Part shown: piece by piece, positions 54,432 to 63,927 of the stretch
Numbering within the stretch: the stretch's first letter is position 1
How the letters are laid out: every line of letters begins with the position of its first letter
Assembly (NCBI RefSeq): GCF_003576645.1
Contig: NC_044920.1
Location: forward strand, 19,769,425-19,833,424
Direction: 5' to 3'
DNA: 64,000 nucleotides
From: Ipomoea triloba
Taxonomy: Eukaryota; Streptophyta; Magnoliopsida; Solanales; Convolvulaceae
Made by a program: the position numbers and the translations under genes
The notes under the pieces: generated by a model
Database searches by the model: none
What the model was told of the DNA's origin: nothing
What the model saw: only the letters and a program-made list of their open reading frames with translations

Positions 54432-56839
54432 CTAAGGGTCACAAGAGGGACCCGCAACCTGACCATCCGTGTCCATCTGTGCAAGGTCGTCCATGCCCTC
54501 GGGGATGTCAATCAACTCCAACAGCACATTGAGGGCAGCCGACGACGACAGTCCAAGTGAAAGAACAGGGAGATCATCAGCAAACTGTGAAGGGGAAAGA
54601 GTGGCTGACAGGGAAGGCGAGTCAGATCGGCGCTCGACGGCCGCAGTATCCATCAGCTGCATAGGCTCAGCTCCAACTGCAACCTCGGCCCCAGCCTCGG
54701 GGTCGGGGTTCCCAAGCACCTCCGACAGGCCCCAGGTCACCGGATCAAAAGTCCCATCGCGGCGGCAGAGTGCTGCATAGATGTCACGCTGCATGGTGTA
54801 ACGGCCCATGTCGTTCATAAGGAGACCCTCTATAGCAATGCGGTCTCGCCCCTCGGGGGTGGCTGCCCACTCATCAAACAGCTCATCCATATGCTCGGCG
54901 AGAAACCTCCTGGCATCCACCTCGAAGACCTCGGAGCGCTTGTAGTCCAGCACCGTTGAACCAAGCGCCATCTCGTGCTCCTGGGCCTCTCGGACTCGGA
55001 GTGCCTCCAATCGCGTGCATGTCTCCTCCAAGGTCTGGCGCGCCTCCTCCGCTGTCCGAAGTGCCTCCCCCGCTGTCTGAGACGCTTCCTTGGCCTTCTT
55101 GAGCTCCTCTTCCAGGGCCATCACTCTAGAGTCCGACCTCTGTCGCGCACTCCTCTCAACCTCCAAGCTACTGCGGGTCGCCGCCAGGGTGTCTCCCAAC
55201 ACATGGTAGTGAATGAAAGCCTACAGCAACTACGGTGAGGGCAACACAAAACACAATATTTTAACCACAACGGGAATAGAAGAAGGACATACCTCTAACC
55301 AAGGGCGGGTGCCGGGAGCACCCTCACACAATGCCATGTCACAGGGGAGAACGAGGCTGCCCAACACATCACCCAAGGGTAAATCGCCATGCAGGAGGGA
55401 CGCCGAGGATGGGAGATGAATACTCCACTGACGAGGGGCAGCAGGCGCAGCAGGCGCAGGCACGGGAGGTGGCGCCACGGCCCTCGGTGGCTCGACCGGG
55501 CGGGGGGTTGGCAGGCCGACTATGGCAGGACCTGAGCTGGGCCGCGAATCACGACTGCGCAATGCACGACGCGCCGGTGGCTGGGCGGGTGCTCGGCTAC
55601 TCCCCACGGTCCTCTGTCTCTTGGGGGGGTACCGGTACTACGCCAGCGCTCAATCCTAGCCTCGAAGGACTCAGACATATCTGCAAAGGAGAGGATGGGG
55701 TTACACATACGACTCAAAAGAATGGTCTACAACAACGAGAACGGTAAGCTATCAAACCCGCGCAAGGGTTCGCCGAGGTAGAGGGGTCGGCCCCTCGAAG
55801 GTCGGCGGGCCCGAGTAGTCGGGGTCGGCCTCAATCTCATCCGGCTCATCTCTATCCGTGTCTTCACCTGATGACGAGACCAACTCAGTCACCACCGCCC
55901 TGGGAGGAGGTGGAGCGGCGTGCCGCGTGAAACCAAGGTCGGACAAAGCCCTCTCCGTCACAAGCGCCGTGGTATCCGTCAACCCGTCAACGCTCTGTGG
56001 ATTCAAAAGTAAGTAGCCCCGATCGGCGAGCTCGTCCGTGACTGGGGGGAGGGGGCGCTTATAGAAGAAGCCACCCCAAGGCACATGGAAAGGAAGGGAA
56101 GGGCCGGTAGANCACCCCAAGGCACATGGAAAGGAAGGGAAGGGCCGGTAGACACAAAGACAAATTTGGGCTTCCAAAATTTGTTCGAAGATTTAGGCTC
56201 GTGGAAGAGTTTCTTATTGGATCGGGCAGCGAAAGACGCAAACCCCTTACTCAGGAGGGCGGGGGCACAAGTGATGTGGAAGTGGGCATGAAAGAGATCC
56301 AACGTGGGCGAGATACTGACCTGGGCACATCTAACCATGAAGGCGGCTAGAAGGCGGTGGGAGTTGGGCACTAGCTGCCCAGGAGCAATACCATGTGAGT
56401 TCAGGATGTCCACCACAAAGGATTTAAGCGGAAAACGAAGGTCCATCTCAAGGGACCGGAGGTGGACACCGAAATAGTTCGGAGAGGGAGGTTCAAGGAT
56501 ATTGCTCCTCGGGGAAGGGACCACGACCTCCACGGTTGGTCCTAACAAGGACCGGGCACAAGCGATGTCGTAGTCACTAAGCGACACGGTGGCCTCGCGG
56601 GGGGTGGTCAAATCAAGCTCAGTGTGTAATCTAGAGTGGGAAGGGTTTGGAAGCGCGGTAGGCACAAGGGCACGAAGAGGGCGGGCCGCAACGGCGGGTC
56701 GCCCAAGTGCCATGTCAACCTCAAGAGGTGGAAAGGGAAATTGATCTAAGGGGACGGGCACACCGTCATCCATGGGCAAATCTAGAATATTTATAGAGTC
56801 CAACAAGTTCACATAAGGGTCTTGAGGAGTCAATGGCAT
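54432..56839 (-). pseudogene. Antisense extra gene of a Tat element (plant-transposon Transposase_28-like), three exons, two breaks
   Basis: Proposed exons on the minus strand: 56839-55758, 55680-55293 and 55220-54432. Introns of about 77 and 72 bp end CTCTCCTTTGCAG and GTTGCTGTAG, with donors GG|GTTTGAT and AG|GTATGTCC. Exon 1 starts MPLTPQDPY and contains RFPLKSFVVDILNSHGIAPG and NSHRLLAAFMVRC, the pattern of the gypsy-type transposon protein family. Exon 2 includes FEARIERWRSTGT. Exon 3 is a coiled coil (ALEEELKKAKEASQTAGEAL) and ends at a stop at 54432. Breaks: a 41-bp insertion (one N plus a 40-bp repeat, 56072-56152) and a frame change at a C7/G7 run at about 55624-55630. Role in the element is unknown. 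Confidence 0.7.
56072..56152. other. Exact 40-bp duplication joined by a single N (likely assembly artefact)
   Basis: The 40 bases at 56072-56111 (beginning CACCCCAAGGCACATGG) are repeated exactly at 56113-56152 with one N at 56112. The antisense frame before the break (KFVFVSTGPSLPF) and after it (LPFHVPWGGFFYKRPL) would be one continuous frame if a single copy were present. Confidence 0.85.
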
Positions 56840-57492
56840 GCACGAAATGAATCAAGTGGAACTCTAAAAGGAGAACGCGAAACTACTCACCCGGTTTTAA
56901 GGAGAGACGAGTGGAAACTTGGGATGACAAGAGAGTGATTTGGGTCGAAGGGTAGAGGTCGACTTGGACGAGCTTGGTGGTCGGAGGGGAGTGACGGAGA
57001 CGGACGGAGTGGGCGGCGAAACTCGGCGACGGCGGTGGCGGTGTGGCGCGTAGCTGGCGGTCGCGTCGGTCGGCGGTGAGCACTCGCGGCGTCGGCGCTG
57101 CACGGCGGCGGTGATGGTGTGCACACCGTTGGCAGTTGCGGCGCTCGGCGGGGGAGTGTTTCGGCGCGGAGCGTCGTCGAAGGTGACGGTGGCGGTGGTT
57201 CGGCTTCGGTCCGCGGCGTGCTCGGCCTCGGTCGCTACGGCGTCGATGGTCGGCGTCGGCAGTCGCGGCGTGAGGGAGAGGCGGCCTCGGCGGGTGGCCC
57301 TTGGCGGCCGACGACGACGAACCTTGACAGTCGGCTCTCGGCGGTGTTGGCTCCCTCTTCCTCGGCCGAGTGTTGTGGCGGAGAAAATGGCGGAGGAGGG
57401 GAGGCTATGGTCGGTGGCCGGCGTCGGCGGTCGGCGGTGGCGTCACGGCGGCGGTCGGCGGCGATGTCTCCTTCTCTCGGCCGGAATTTCTT
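56840..57492. other. GC-rich upstream region of the antisense gene
   Basis: Dense GGCGGTGGCGG/TCGGCG repeats give long open frames on both strands, translating as low-complexity A/G/R/V. No protein family. Probably the 5' leader or promoter area of the antisense gene, or LTR remnants. Confidence 0.4.
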
Positions 57493-57520
57493 CCATGCAA
57501 CGCACGGGCGAAAATACTAG
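57493..57520 (+). mobile_element. Helitron-like 3' terminus, second
   Basis: CCATGCAACGCACGG makes an imperfect hairpin (one mismatch); nine bases later CTAG is followed by T. Layout and the text GCACGGGCGAAAATACTAGT parallel GCACGGGTAAAACACTAGT at 52351-52369, so both ends belong to one family. Confidence 0.45.
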
Positions 57521-57815
57521 TAATAATAATAATGTAAATATTTTTATAAATTGGATATTTATATTTTAAAAAACAACTAACATATAACTCTAATATTTAA
57601 TGTGTATATATTATTATTATTGAAGGAGATAAGAAAATATATGGTGGATGCATGTGCATAGTAAAAATAGTGTAAAAGATAACGGAAGTTATAATGGTAG
57701 GGTTACATTTGTCCAAAATATTATGTAGTACAACTTTTATAGCATAACGTACAAAAAAACTTAACGAAAAAAAGGGACATAAATGAGGGGTATAACCTTC
57801 ATTCACATTTATTAT

Positions 57816-57854
<39 letters not shown>
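57521..57854. other. AT-rich intergenic stretch ending in (TA)n
   Basis: No gene. The (TA)n tract at about 57822-57855 is the left flank of the next element. Confidence 0.5.
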
Positions 57855-57856
<2 letters not shown>

Positions 57857-58668
57857 ATCGCGTTCTGGTGCGTACTGGCCGCCCAGGAGAGAACTGCGGA
57901 CGAATCACAGCACGCCACGTGTCCGGAATGTAGTTGCACATAACGTTATAACTAGGTGCACGTAATGTTATAACTAGGTGCACATAGGTGCACCCAGGTG
58001 CATAAATGCTAACAATGTAAATTACTTGCACCTGTAAGTGAAAATAGGTGTACACGTGCAAGTAAAATGTATTACAAGTGCAAGTAAATTGTACAATGAA
58101 CATCAATACTAAGTGCACCTAATGTTATAACTAGGTGCACATAGGTTGCACCAGGTGCATGCATGTTAACAAAGTAAATTACTTGCACAAGTGCAAGTAA
58201 AATATATTGCAGATGCAAATAAAATGTATTACAGGTGCAAGTGAATTGTACACTGAGCATCAATACTAAGTGCACCTAATGTTATAACTAGGTGCACCTA
58301 GGTTGCACCAGGTGCATGAATATTAACAAGGTAAATTACTTGCATTTGTAAATGAAAAATATTTGCGAAAATAGATGCATGAATATTAACAAGTTAAATT
58401 ACTTGCACTTGTAAGTGAAAATATGTACGAAAATAGGTTAACTTGTAAGTGAAACTAGGTGCACTTGTAAGGAAACTAGGTGCACTTGTAAGTGAAACTA
58501 GGTGCACCAAAGTTCCAGTTATTTACGAAAATGCCACCGCGTCTTTTTTTTTTTTTTTTTTAAATTGTATCTGATTCGTTGATCTAGACACATAGACGGC
58601 TGTGAAGCGTTCTCATTTCTTACCTGGGCGACAATACGCACGAGAGTGCAACCCTATATATAATCTTT
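57855..58668. mobile_element. Fold-back element in a (TA)n tract with GGTGCAC/TTGCAC arrays, ~0.8 kb
   Basis: The left end reads GGATCGCGTTCTGGTGCG and GCCGCCCAGGAGAGAAC; the inverted right end reads GGGTTGCACTCTCGTGCG and GTCGCCCAGGTAAGAAATG, about 50 bp of terminal inverted repeat. It is flanked by (TA)n on the left and TATATATAA on the right. The interior is an irregular array of AACTAGGTGCAC and TTACTTGCACTTGTAAG with larger units of about 150-180 bp repeated. No protein. Relatives: 45895-46335 and, more distantly, 38976-39275. Confidence 0.7.
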
Positions 58669-59165
58669 GTAACTTTATAATCATGCGTGTAAAGTCAATA
58701 TCCCACTAAAATCTTCTCCAATAACCCACTCTCCAAGTTAAACTGGCATATAATTCGTCTAATACCAAACAATAAGAAGAAAGTTTCCGCATGTTTTAAT
58801 TTGTATTTGAATTTGCTCGGTAATGTGATTTCACAGTAGTTTACAATTACTAGCAAGTTATTAGATCCATTCTACAAAATAATTAAAGACACTTGTATTT
58901 TGATCCCTCTATTTTTAACTATTCAATGTGCAAAAAATATTTTTATCTTTCAACTTTCACACAAGTCGCCAATTTTCTCTGTTATGTTGTGAATCCATTA
59001 ATTTCAAGATAGTAATTACAAAAACCAAAAATTTTTAGAAGTAAAATTCTAAATGTACAATATTTTATTTTTCAGGTCACAAGGAAAGCTCATAATTACT
59101 ATATGAGGTGTGTAGTAGTTAAACCTTATTATGAAATATTACTACGAAAATAACATTTCTGGATA
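58669..59165. other. AT-rich intergenic stretch, no gene seen
   Basis: No coding frame or repeat recognised. Confidence 0.4.
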
Positions 59166-59518
59166 TTTGGTTATACCAACAGGCTTATAATGACAACATC
59201 ATTGTGAAAGAAAGTCTCTATGCTAAACAATTCAATAAGCCTTAGAAAGGCTATTGTATAAATAGTGGTGCAAACTCAATTTCCAAGTCAATGTGGGACA
59301 AAAGTTTACTTTAAAGCTTTTCCCACAATTTTTGCAACTCAAATGGGTTATAACTTTGAGAACCGGCCAATTTCTCATTCGACCATTATCTGTTTTGTGC
59401 GTACTATATGTCACCGAATCCACTTTGACTCCACCAAAACCGGAAGTGGACCCCACATATATTTGTACCACAAAATAGCCACTAAAATGTCATTTTATGC
59501 TATTTTTCCAACCAACCT
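59166..59518 (-). repeat. Copia LTR fragment (same family as 27439-28782)
   Basis: The right end is TTTTTCCAACC, one base off the family terminus CCAACA. Inner strings AATGTGGGACAAAAG, AAGCTTTTCCCACA and CGAATCCACTTTGACTCC match the solo LTR in order. The 3' portion of the LTR (left side) is missing. Confidence 0.65.
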
Positions 59519-60453
59519 TATCTTGTAACTGTAACTGCTAAAGAATCGCAAAGAAATTAAAAAAAAAAAATTTAAGTTGATCATAACTGACCAAGTTCAA
59601 ACTAAAAAAACTAAGAGTAATAGATCACGGTTGAAAATCAAACTTATACAATACGGAGCAATATGTACCCAGACGAACTTGTGTGAAGTTACTAGGACAT
59701 ATTTTATTCTATTTAGCTTAATGCCCATAGGCACGTACCATTGTGGGCAAATAAAATTAACTTAAAAAAATATACGGAGTTTAATTTCAAATTGAATCAC
59801 CACGTTTAGAATGAATTGAAGCTTGTCATTTTCAGTACAGTTCAGTTTTTCAATGGCAAAGGAAAGCTCCAATAATAGAGCAACTTAGAGCATCTACACT
59901 AAGAGAATATTATTTGTTTTTTCAGAGAAAAAGATCAAAAGTAAGTTTTTAACTAGTGTGGATATGATTTTTGAGTGATTTTTAACTCCTGCAAACATTA
60001 TTTTTTAGTGGCCCCACAACTACTAAAAACAAAAAATATTTTGATTGCATAACAAAGGCAGGTGTGAGTTTCGCGCACCTGCCGCGCGCTTAGCTGGCCT
60101 CGGATTATTTTTCTTTTCTTTTTCTGATTAGTGTGTCAGAGTTGTTTTTTTTTTTTTTTTTCTTCATCTCTCTTCACTCTCTTTCGTAAGCAAAAAACCC
60201 CACTGATATTGATGCTTTAACTGCAAACTTGCAAACCAAAACAAACTGCAGTGACAGTAAGAATTAAATCAGTCACAATCATTTCGTTTGAAGAAATCAA
60301 ACTTAGCTTGCTGGTGGAAAAGTGGAAATCAATTTCTGGTTTCATGTTCGAAAGGTTTATTAAGGTTCTTAGAGCATCTCAGTAGTAGAGTTTTTTACAT
60401 TTTTTAAGTAAGTATCATTAGGAAAGAGAAAATGAAAAGAGAAAAAAATAAAA
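59519..60453. other. Intergenic, MITE remnants only
   Basis: GAGCATCTACACTAAG at about 59889 and AGAGCATCTCAGTAG at 60372 resemble ends of a common plant MITE type. A T-rich run lies at 60145-60160. No gene. Confidence 0.35.
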
Positions 60454-60470
60454 CAAATCTAATTTATATA

Positions 60471-60665
60471 TTGGGTTTATCGAGGTAAACACCACTCCTC
60501 TTCCGAGTATGTGAGTAAACCCTCGCCCTGTGATCCTAGCCGGCAAAGGACCACAAGGAGGTTGCCCATAGCTGACCGGCTCAAACCCGGGTGGCAGACG
60601 GTTTTGAACTCAGGACCTCACGACCGCGAGCGTCTTGGTCTTGCCACTCAGGCTGCCCTTACAGG
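60471..60665 (-). mobile_element. tRNA-derived SINE, family B, full-length, with ~17-bp target duplication
   Basis: It is flanked by CAAATCTAATTTATATA (60454-60470) and CAAATCTAATTTTTATATA (from 60666). On the minus strand it starts CCTGTAAGGGCAGCCTGAG; CAGCCTGAGTGGCAAG fits an A box and CCTGAGTTCAAAACC a degenerate B box, so the head is tRNA-like. The 3' end reads ACCTCGATAAACCCAA. About 195 bp. Confidence 0.85.
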
Positions 60666-60721
60666 CAAATCTAATTTTTATATATATATATATATATATA
60701 AAAGTAATAATATAACAGATA

Positions 60722-60988
60722 GGGAAAATTGTAATTTATACCCCTCTATAATATGCCAATTATCAATGTCATCCCTGAATTATTAGTGGTGTAAATATTG
60801 TCCCTCAATTTTTAAAAACGGTACATATATTGTCCTCCCGTGGTGTAAATATTGCCCTTCCTTCGTTACGGAAGGGGCAATATATGTACTATTTTTGAAA
60901 ATTGAGGGGCAACATTTACACCACTAATAATTCAGGGGTGACATTGATAATTGACATATTATGGAGGGGCAAAAATTTCAATTTTTCC
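60722..60988. mobile_element. Mutator-type fold-back MITE, 267 bp, with perfect 9-bp target duplication
   Basis: It is flanked by TAACAGATA (60713-60721 and 60989-60997). The left GGGAAAATTGTAATTT and inverted right GGAAAAATTGAAATTT start inverted repeats extending almost to the centre (CCCTTCCTTCGTTACGGAAGGG). Non-coding. It lies about 400 bp upstream of the laccase start codon. Confidence 0.9.
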
Positions 60989-61273
60989 TAACAGATATGT
61001 CAGGGGTGCCTAACTGCACGCGCCTGAATGGGCGGACGGGCACAGCAGGCGTTGCTTCCTTGGCCACCTGTCAGCCGAACACTGTTCAAAGGAGCCATAC
61101 ATTGCAAAAGGAACCCATTTTCCTCTCACCAACTCTCTCTTTTCTCCATGTGACTATTTTACTAACATAAACCAAATAAACACCCATGATAGGGTGCTCT
61201 CAGAAGGAAACCTTTTCATAGACTTCGTACAGTGTTTCTTTAATTTTGTCTTCCAGCATCCATATCTCCAGTC

Positions 61274-61280
61274 TATAAAT
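61274..61280 (+). promoter_or_regulatory. TATA box of the laccase gene
   Basis: CTATAAATACT lies about 120 bases upstream of the ATG. CACCAACTCTC near 61127 resembles an AC-type element of lignin and laccase gene promoters; that second point is weak. Confidence 0.6.
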
Positions 61281-61393
61281 ACTCCAAGCAATTGGGAAAA
61301 ACTAAATTATTAAAGTATTATCAACTTTCAAAAGAAAAAAAAATTTATTACAGTATTATCAACTAATAGAAAGAGTGGTTGAGGTTGAGAAAG

Positions 61394-63714
61394 ATGCCTT
61401 TGATGCTTATCAAAGTTTTAGTTTTGAATATTTTAAGGATTCTCCTGCTTGCTTCCCTTCAACCTGCCCCTGGAAAAACTCATCACTATAACTTCATCTT
61501 AAGTACTTATTATATTGTTTTTGTTATATAAATAATCATTGTGTTTTAGTTCTGCTTTAATTTGTTCATTTTGTTATATAAATAATCTGTAGTTGAAACT
61601 ACCGTTCTTATAACAACACTAGTTAAATGTCGGTTCCTATGTTCTTTTTTGTACTATTAGTGTGTATTTGTAGCTATCATATTATGTATCAGCAATTATC
61701 AAGTTATTTGTTTACATGTACAGAAATGATTAACTGTAAGTACATACTGTGTTAACTGAAGGTACAAAATTTTTGTATCAGAGTTCACAATGCAATATGA
61801 ACAATGGTCCATGGTATAACAATTGGGGAAAATAACCGGCCAGCCCATGCCCTCACAAAGGCTATAAGGGCTTGTATGAGCCAGTTTGGGTGGTGTGACG
61901 CCCTTCTGGATTACTTGATTTCCCTTCTTACTTAATAATATTGATCAACAAAAGACCATTAATTATGGTTGTGTTTGGCAGATCTTATTTAGGAGCTTAT
62001 AGCTTATTTTAAGCTACTAATAAGCTATAAGCTTTGTTTGGTAATGTTCCTAAAATATAAACTATAAGCTTTGTTTGGTAATGTTCCTAAAATATAAGCT
62101 ATAAGCTTTGTTTGGTAATGTTCCTAAAATAAGCTAGTAGCTTAAAATATGAGCTTATTTTAAAACGCTACCTAAGGTAGCGTTTCAAAATAAGCTAGTA
62201 GCTTCCTAACTTTTTTTCCATCTTTAACCTTGTTATTTTAAAGAAATGGCATCATTACCCTTCCCAATTAAAACATTTTTGGCTAAACCTTTTTGACTTT
62301 TTTCTCTATGTTTGGTTGTAATTTCAATTTGACATTTGTGTTTGAACATTGATTTTTGTATGAACTAATCTTTTTGAATTATAAACATTATATTTTTACT
62401 TTATAGGTTTTCAAATATATGTTCTTACTTTATATTTTATTAAAATATATTGATTTCGCTATTTTATATTTTAATATATAAACAAACCTATTTAAATTGT
62501 ATGAAGATGTCCTTTTTAGTCTTTTTACCTTTATCAGTTTATCCAAAAGCTAATTTTACCAAACACTTTTAAGCATAACAGCTAGCTTAATAACTCTTCA
62601 GATTTTAGCTTCCAGCTTATATCCTTTCAGTTTTCATCTAGGTTTGCCAAACATAGCCTACATCTGAAATGATAAATCGGTAGACAACTAAAATTGTTTA
62701 AGGTATGGTAGTGTAAATATGAATTAAACTTGACTTATATGTTAATGATTCCATAGGCTATGCAGACATATGTAAAGATATATATATACTAATTAGGTTG
62801 TGGAGTCAGTATTTAAGTCGATCTTTAATTAGAAATAAATAAAAGTTTAAATTTATGTATCAAGTGTAAATGTTATATTGAATGCTCTCTCACTTGGTTG
62901 CAGGTGGAAGAAACTCCATACACGAGGCTGTGCAGTAGCAAGAAAATATTGACTGTGAATGGATCTTTCCCTGGCCCAACTCTATACATGAATAAAGGGG
63001 ATATGCTCATCGTAAATGTTTATAATAATGGAACTCAAAATATTACTATTCACTGGTATATTTTATTTTATTTATTATTTTGTTTGAAATAACCATAATT
63101 ATAATATCATATTAGAAGGTCATTACCAAAACAAAAAACAAAATGCTTTGAGAAAGGTGGCCAAATATAGGTACAACATAATTCTCGTGTTATAATTGTT
63201 AATGCTAGAGTGGTTGAAGTGAAATTACCCTACTAGTTAAAATTCAAATTATATCATTGTTACTATGTAGGCATGGAATAAAACAAGTAAGGTATCCATG
63301 GTCAGATGGACCGGAGTATATTACACAGTGTCCTATTGCACCGGGTGCGAATTTTAGTCAAAGAATTGAATTATCAGACGAGGAAGGCACGGTGTGGTGG
63401 CACGCTCATAGCGATTGGTCGCGAGTCACCGTGCATGGTGCTGTGGTTATTTATCCCAAGAATGGATCTAAATATCCATTTCCCAAACCTGATGATGAAA
63501 TTCAAATCGTATTAGGTACACTAATTTTATTTTTTTCAACAACCATTTTATGCACAAAGAATTGTTTTAAAATATTGAAATACAGGTGAATGGTGGAAGA
63601 GTGATATACAGGCCGTTCTTGATCAATTTCTTGCAATGGGAGGAGATCCAAATACCTCCGATGCTTACCTTATCAATGGTCAACCTGGTGATCTTTATCC
63701 GTGCTCAAAAAATG
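61394..63714 (+). CDS. Laccase (plant multicopper oxidase), first four exons; gene continues past the window
   Basis: Laccases are secreted copper oxidases that oxidise phenols, including lignin precursors, in the cell wall. Exon 1 61394-61502 (secretion signal [14 protein letters not shown]...LASLQ, then KTHHYNFIL); exon 2 from about 62904 or 62911 to 63055 ([20 protein letters not shown]); exon 3 63271-63515; exon 4 63586-63714. Junctions 2-4 are clean GT-AG and in frame. The copper-binding HWHG is rebuilt across the exon 2/3 junction, and WWHAHSDW lies in exon 3. Other landmarks: [30 protein letters not shown]. Intron 1 is about 1.4 kb and contains a Harbinger-like MITE. The exon 1/2 junction is unclear: the donor AA|GTACTT leaves phase 1, but the strong acceptor TTGCAG|GTGGAAG needs phase 0; an acceptor seven bases later restores the frame. 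Confidence 0.85.
61967..62658 (-). mobile_element. PIF/Harbinger-like MITE, copy 2, inside laccase intron 1
   Basis: The ends are GGTTGTGTTTGGCAGA (left) and, inverted, GGCTATGTTTGGCAAAC (right), matching copy 1 at 31173-31812 in the opposite orientation. The flanking trinucleotides are TAT and TAC, so the target duplication is imperfect. An internal unit of about 42 bp (TAAGCTTTGTTTGGTAATG) is present three times at about 62026-62135. Confidence 0.8.
62659..62900. other. Rest of laccase intron 1
   Basis: AT-rich intron sequence ending in a pyrimidine stretch and TTGGTTGCAG. Confidence 0.6.
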
Positions 63715-63924
63715 GTAATTCTAAGATATGAATTTTTTAATTCTATGAATTTCATATTTCATTTTTGAAGTAAAATTTTTATTACTGATTAATTTATTCA
63801 TAAAATTTAAACATAAAATTTAGATTAAACAAAAGTAAAATGCAATATGAACCTAGGTTAGTTAATTATATTGTTACTCTCGACGTTATTTCTAATTTAA
63901 TTTTTCATAATGTTAACTTTAGTA

Positions 63925-63927
<3 letters not shown>

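Larger units (their letters stand above)
52715..57492 (+). mobile_element. Tat/Retand-type Ty3/gypsy fragment (pol 3' end, tandem repeats, antisense gene)
   Basis: A sharp change from AT-rich to GC-rich sequence at about 52715 starts within integrase. After the pol stop come about 1.1 kb of non-coding sequence with a tandem array, then an antisense multi-exon gene. Tat-lineage elements are known to carry antisense extra ORFs between pol and the 3' LTR and variable tandem repeats there, which fits. No LTR is identified at the right; the unit stops at a Helitron-like end. Confidence 0.6.

Noticed and set aside
55331..55747. Plus-strand 138-codon frame in the Tat region
   Set aside because: It overlaps exon 2 of the antisense gene in the opposite strand and has no family resemblance.
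57111..57569. Long plus-strand open frames in the GC-rich block
   Set aside because: They consist of GGCGG-type repeat translation and run opposite to the better supported antisense gene.
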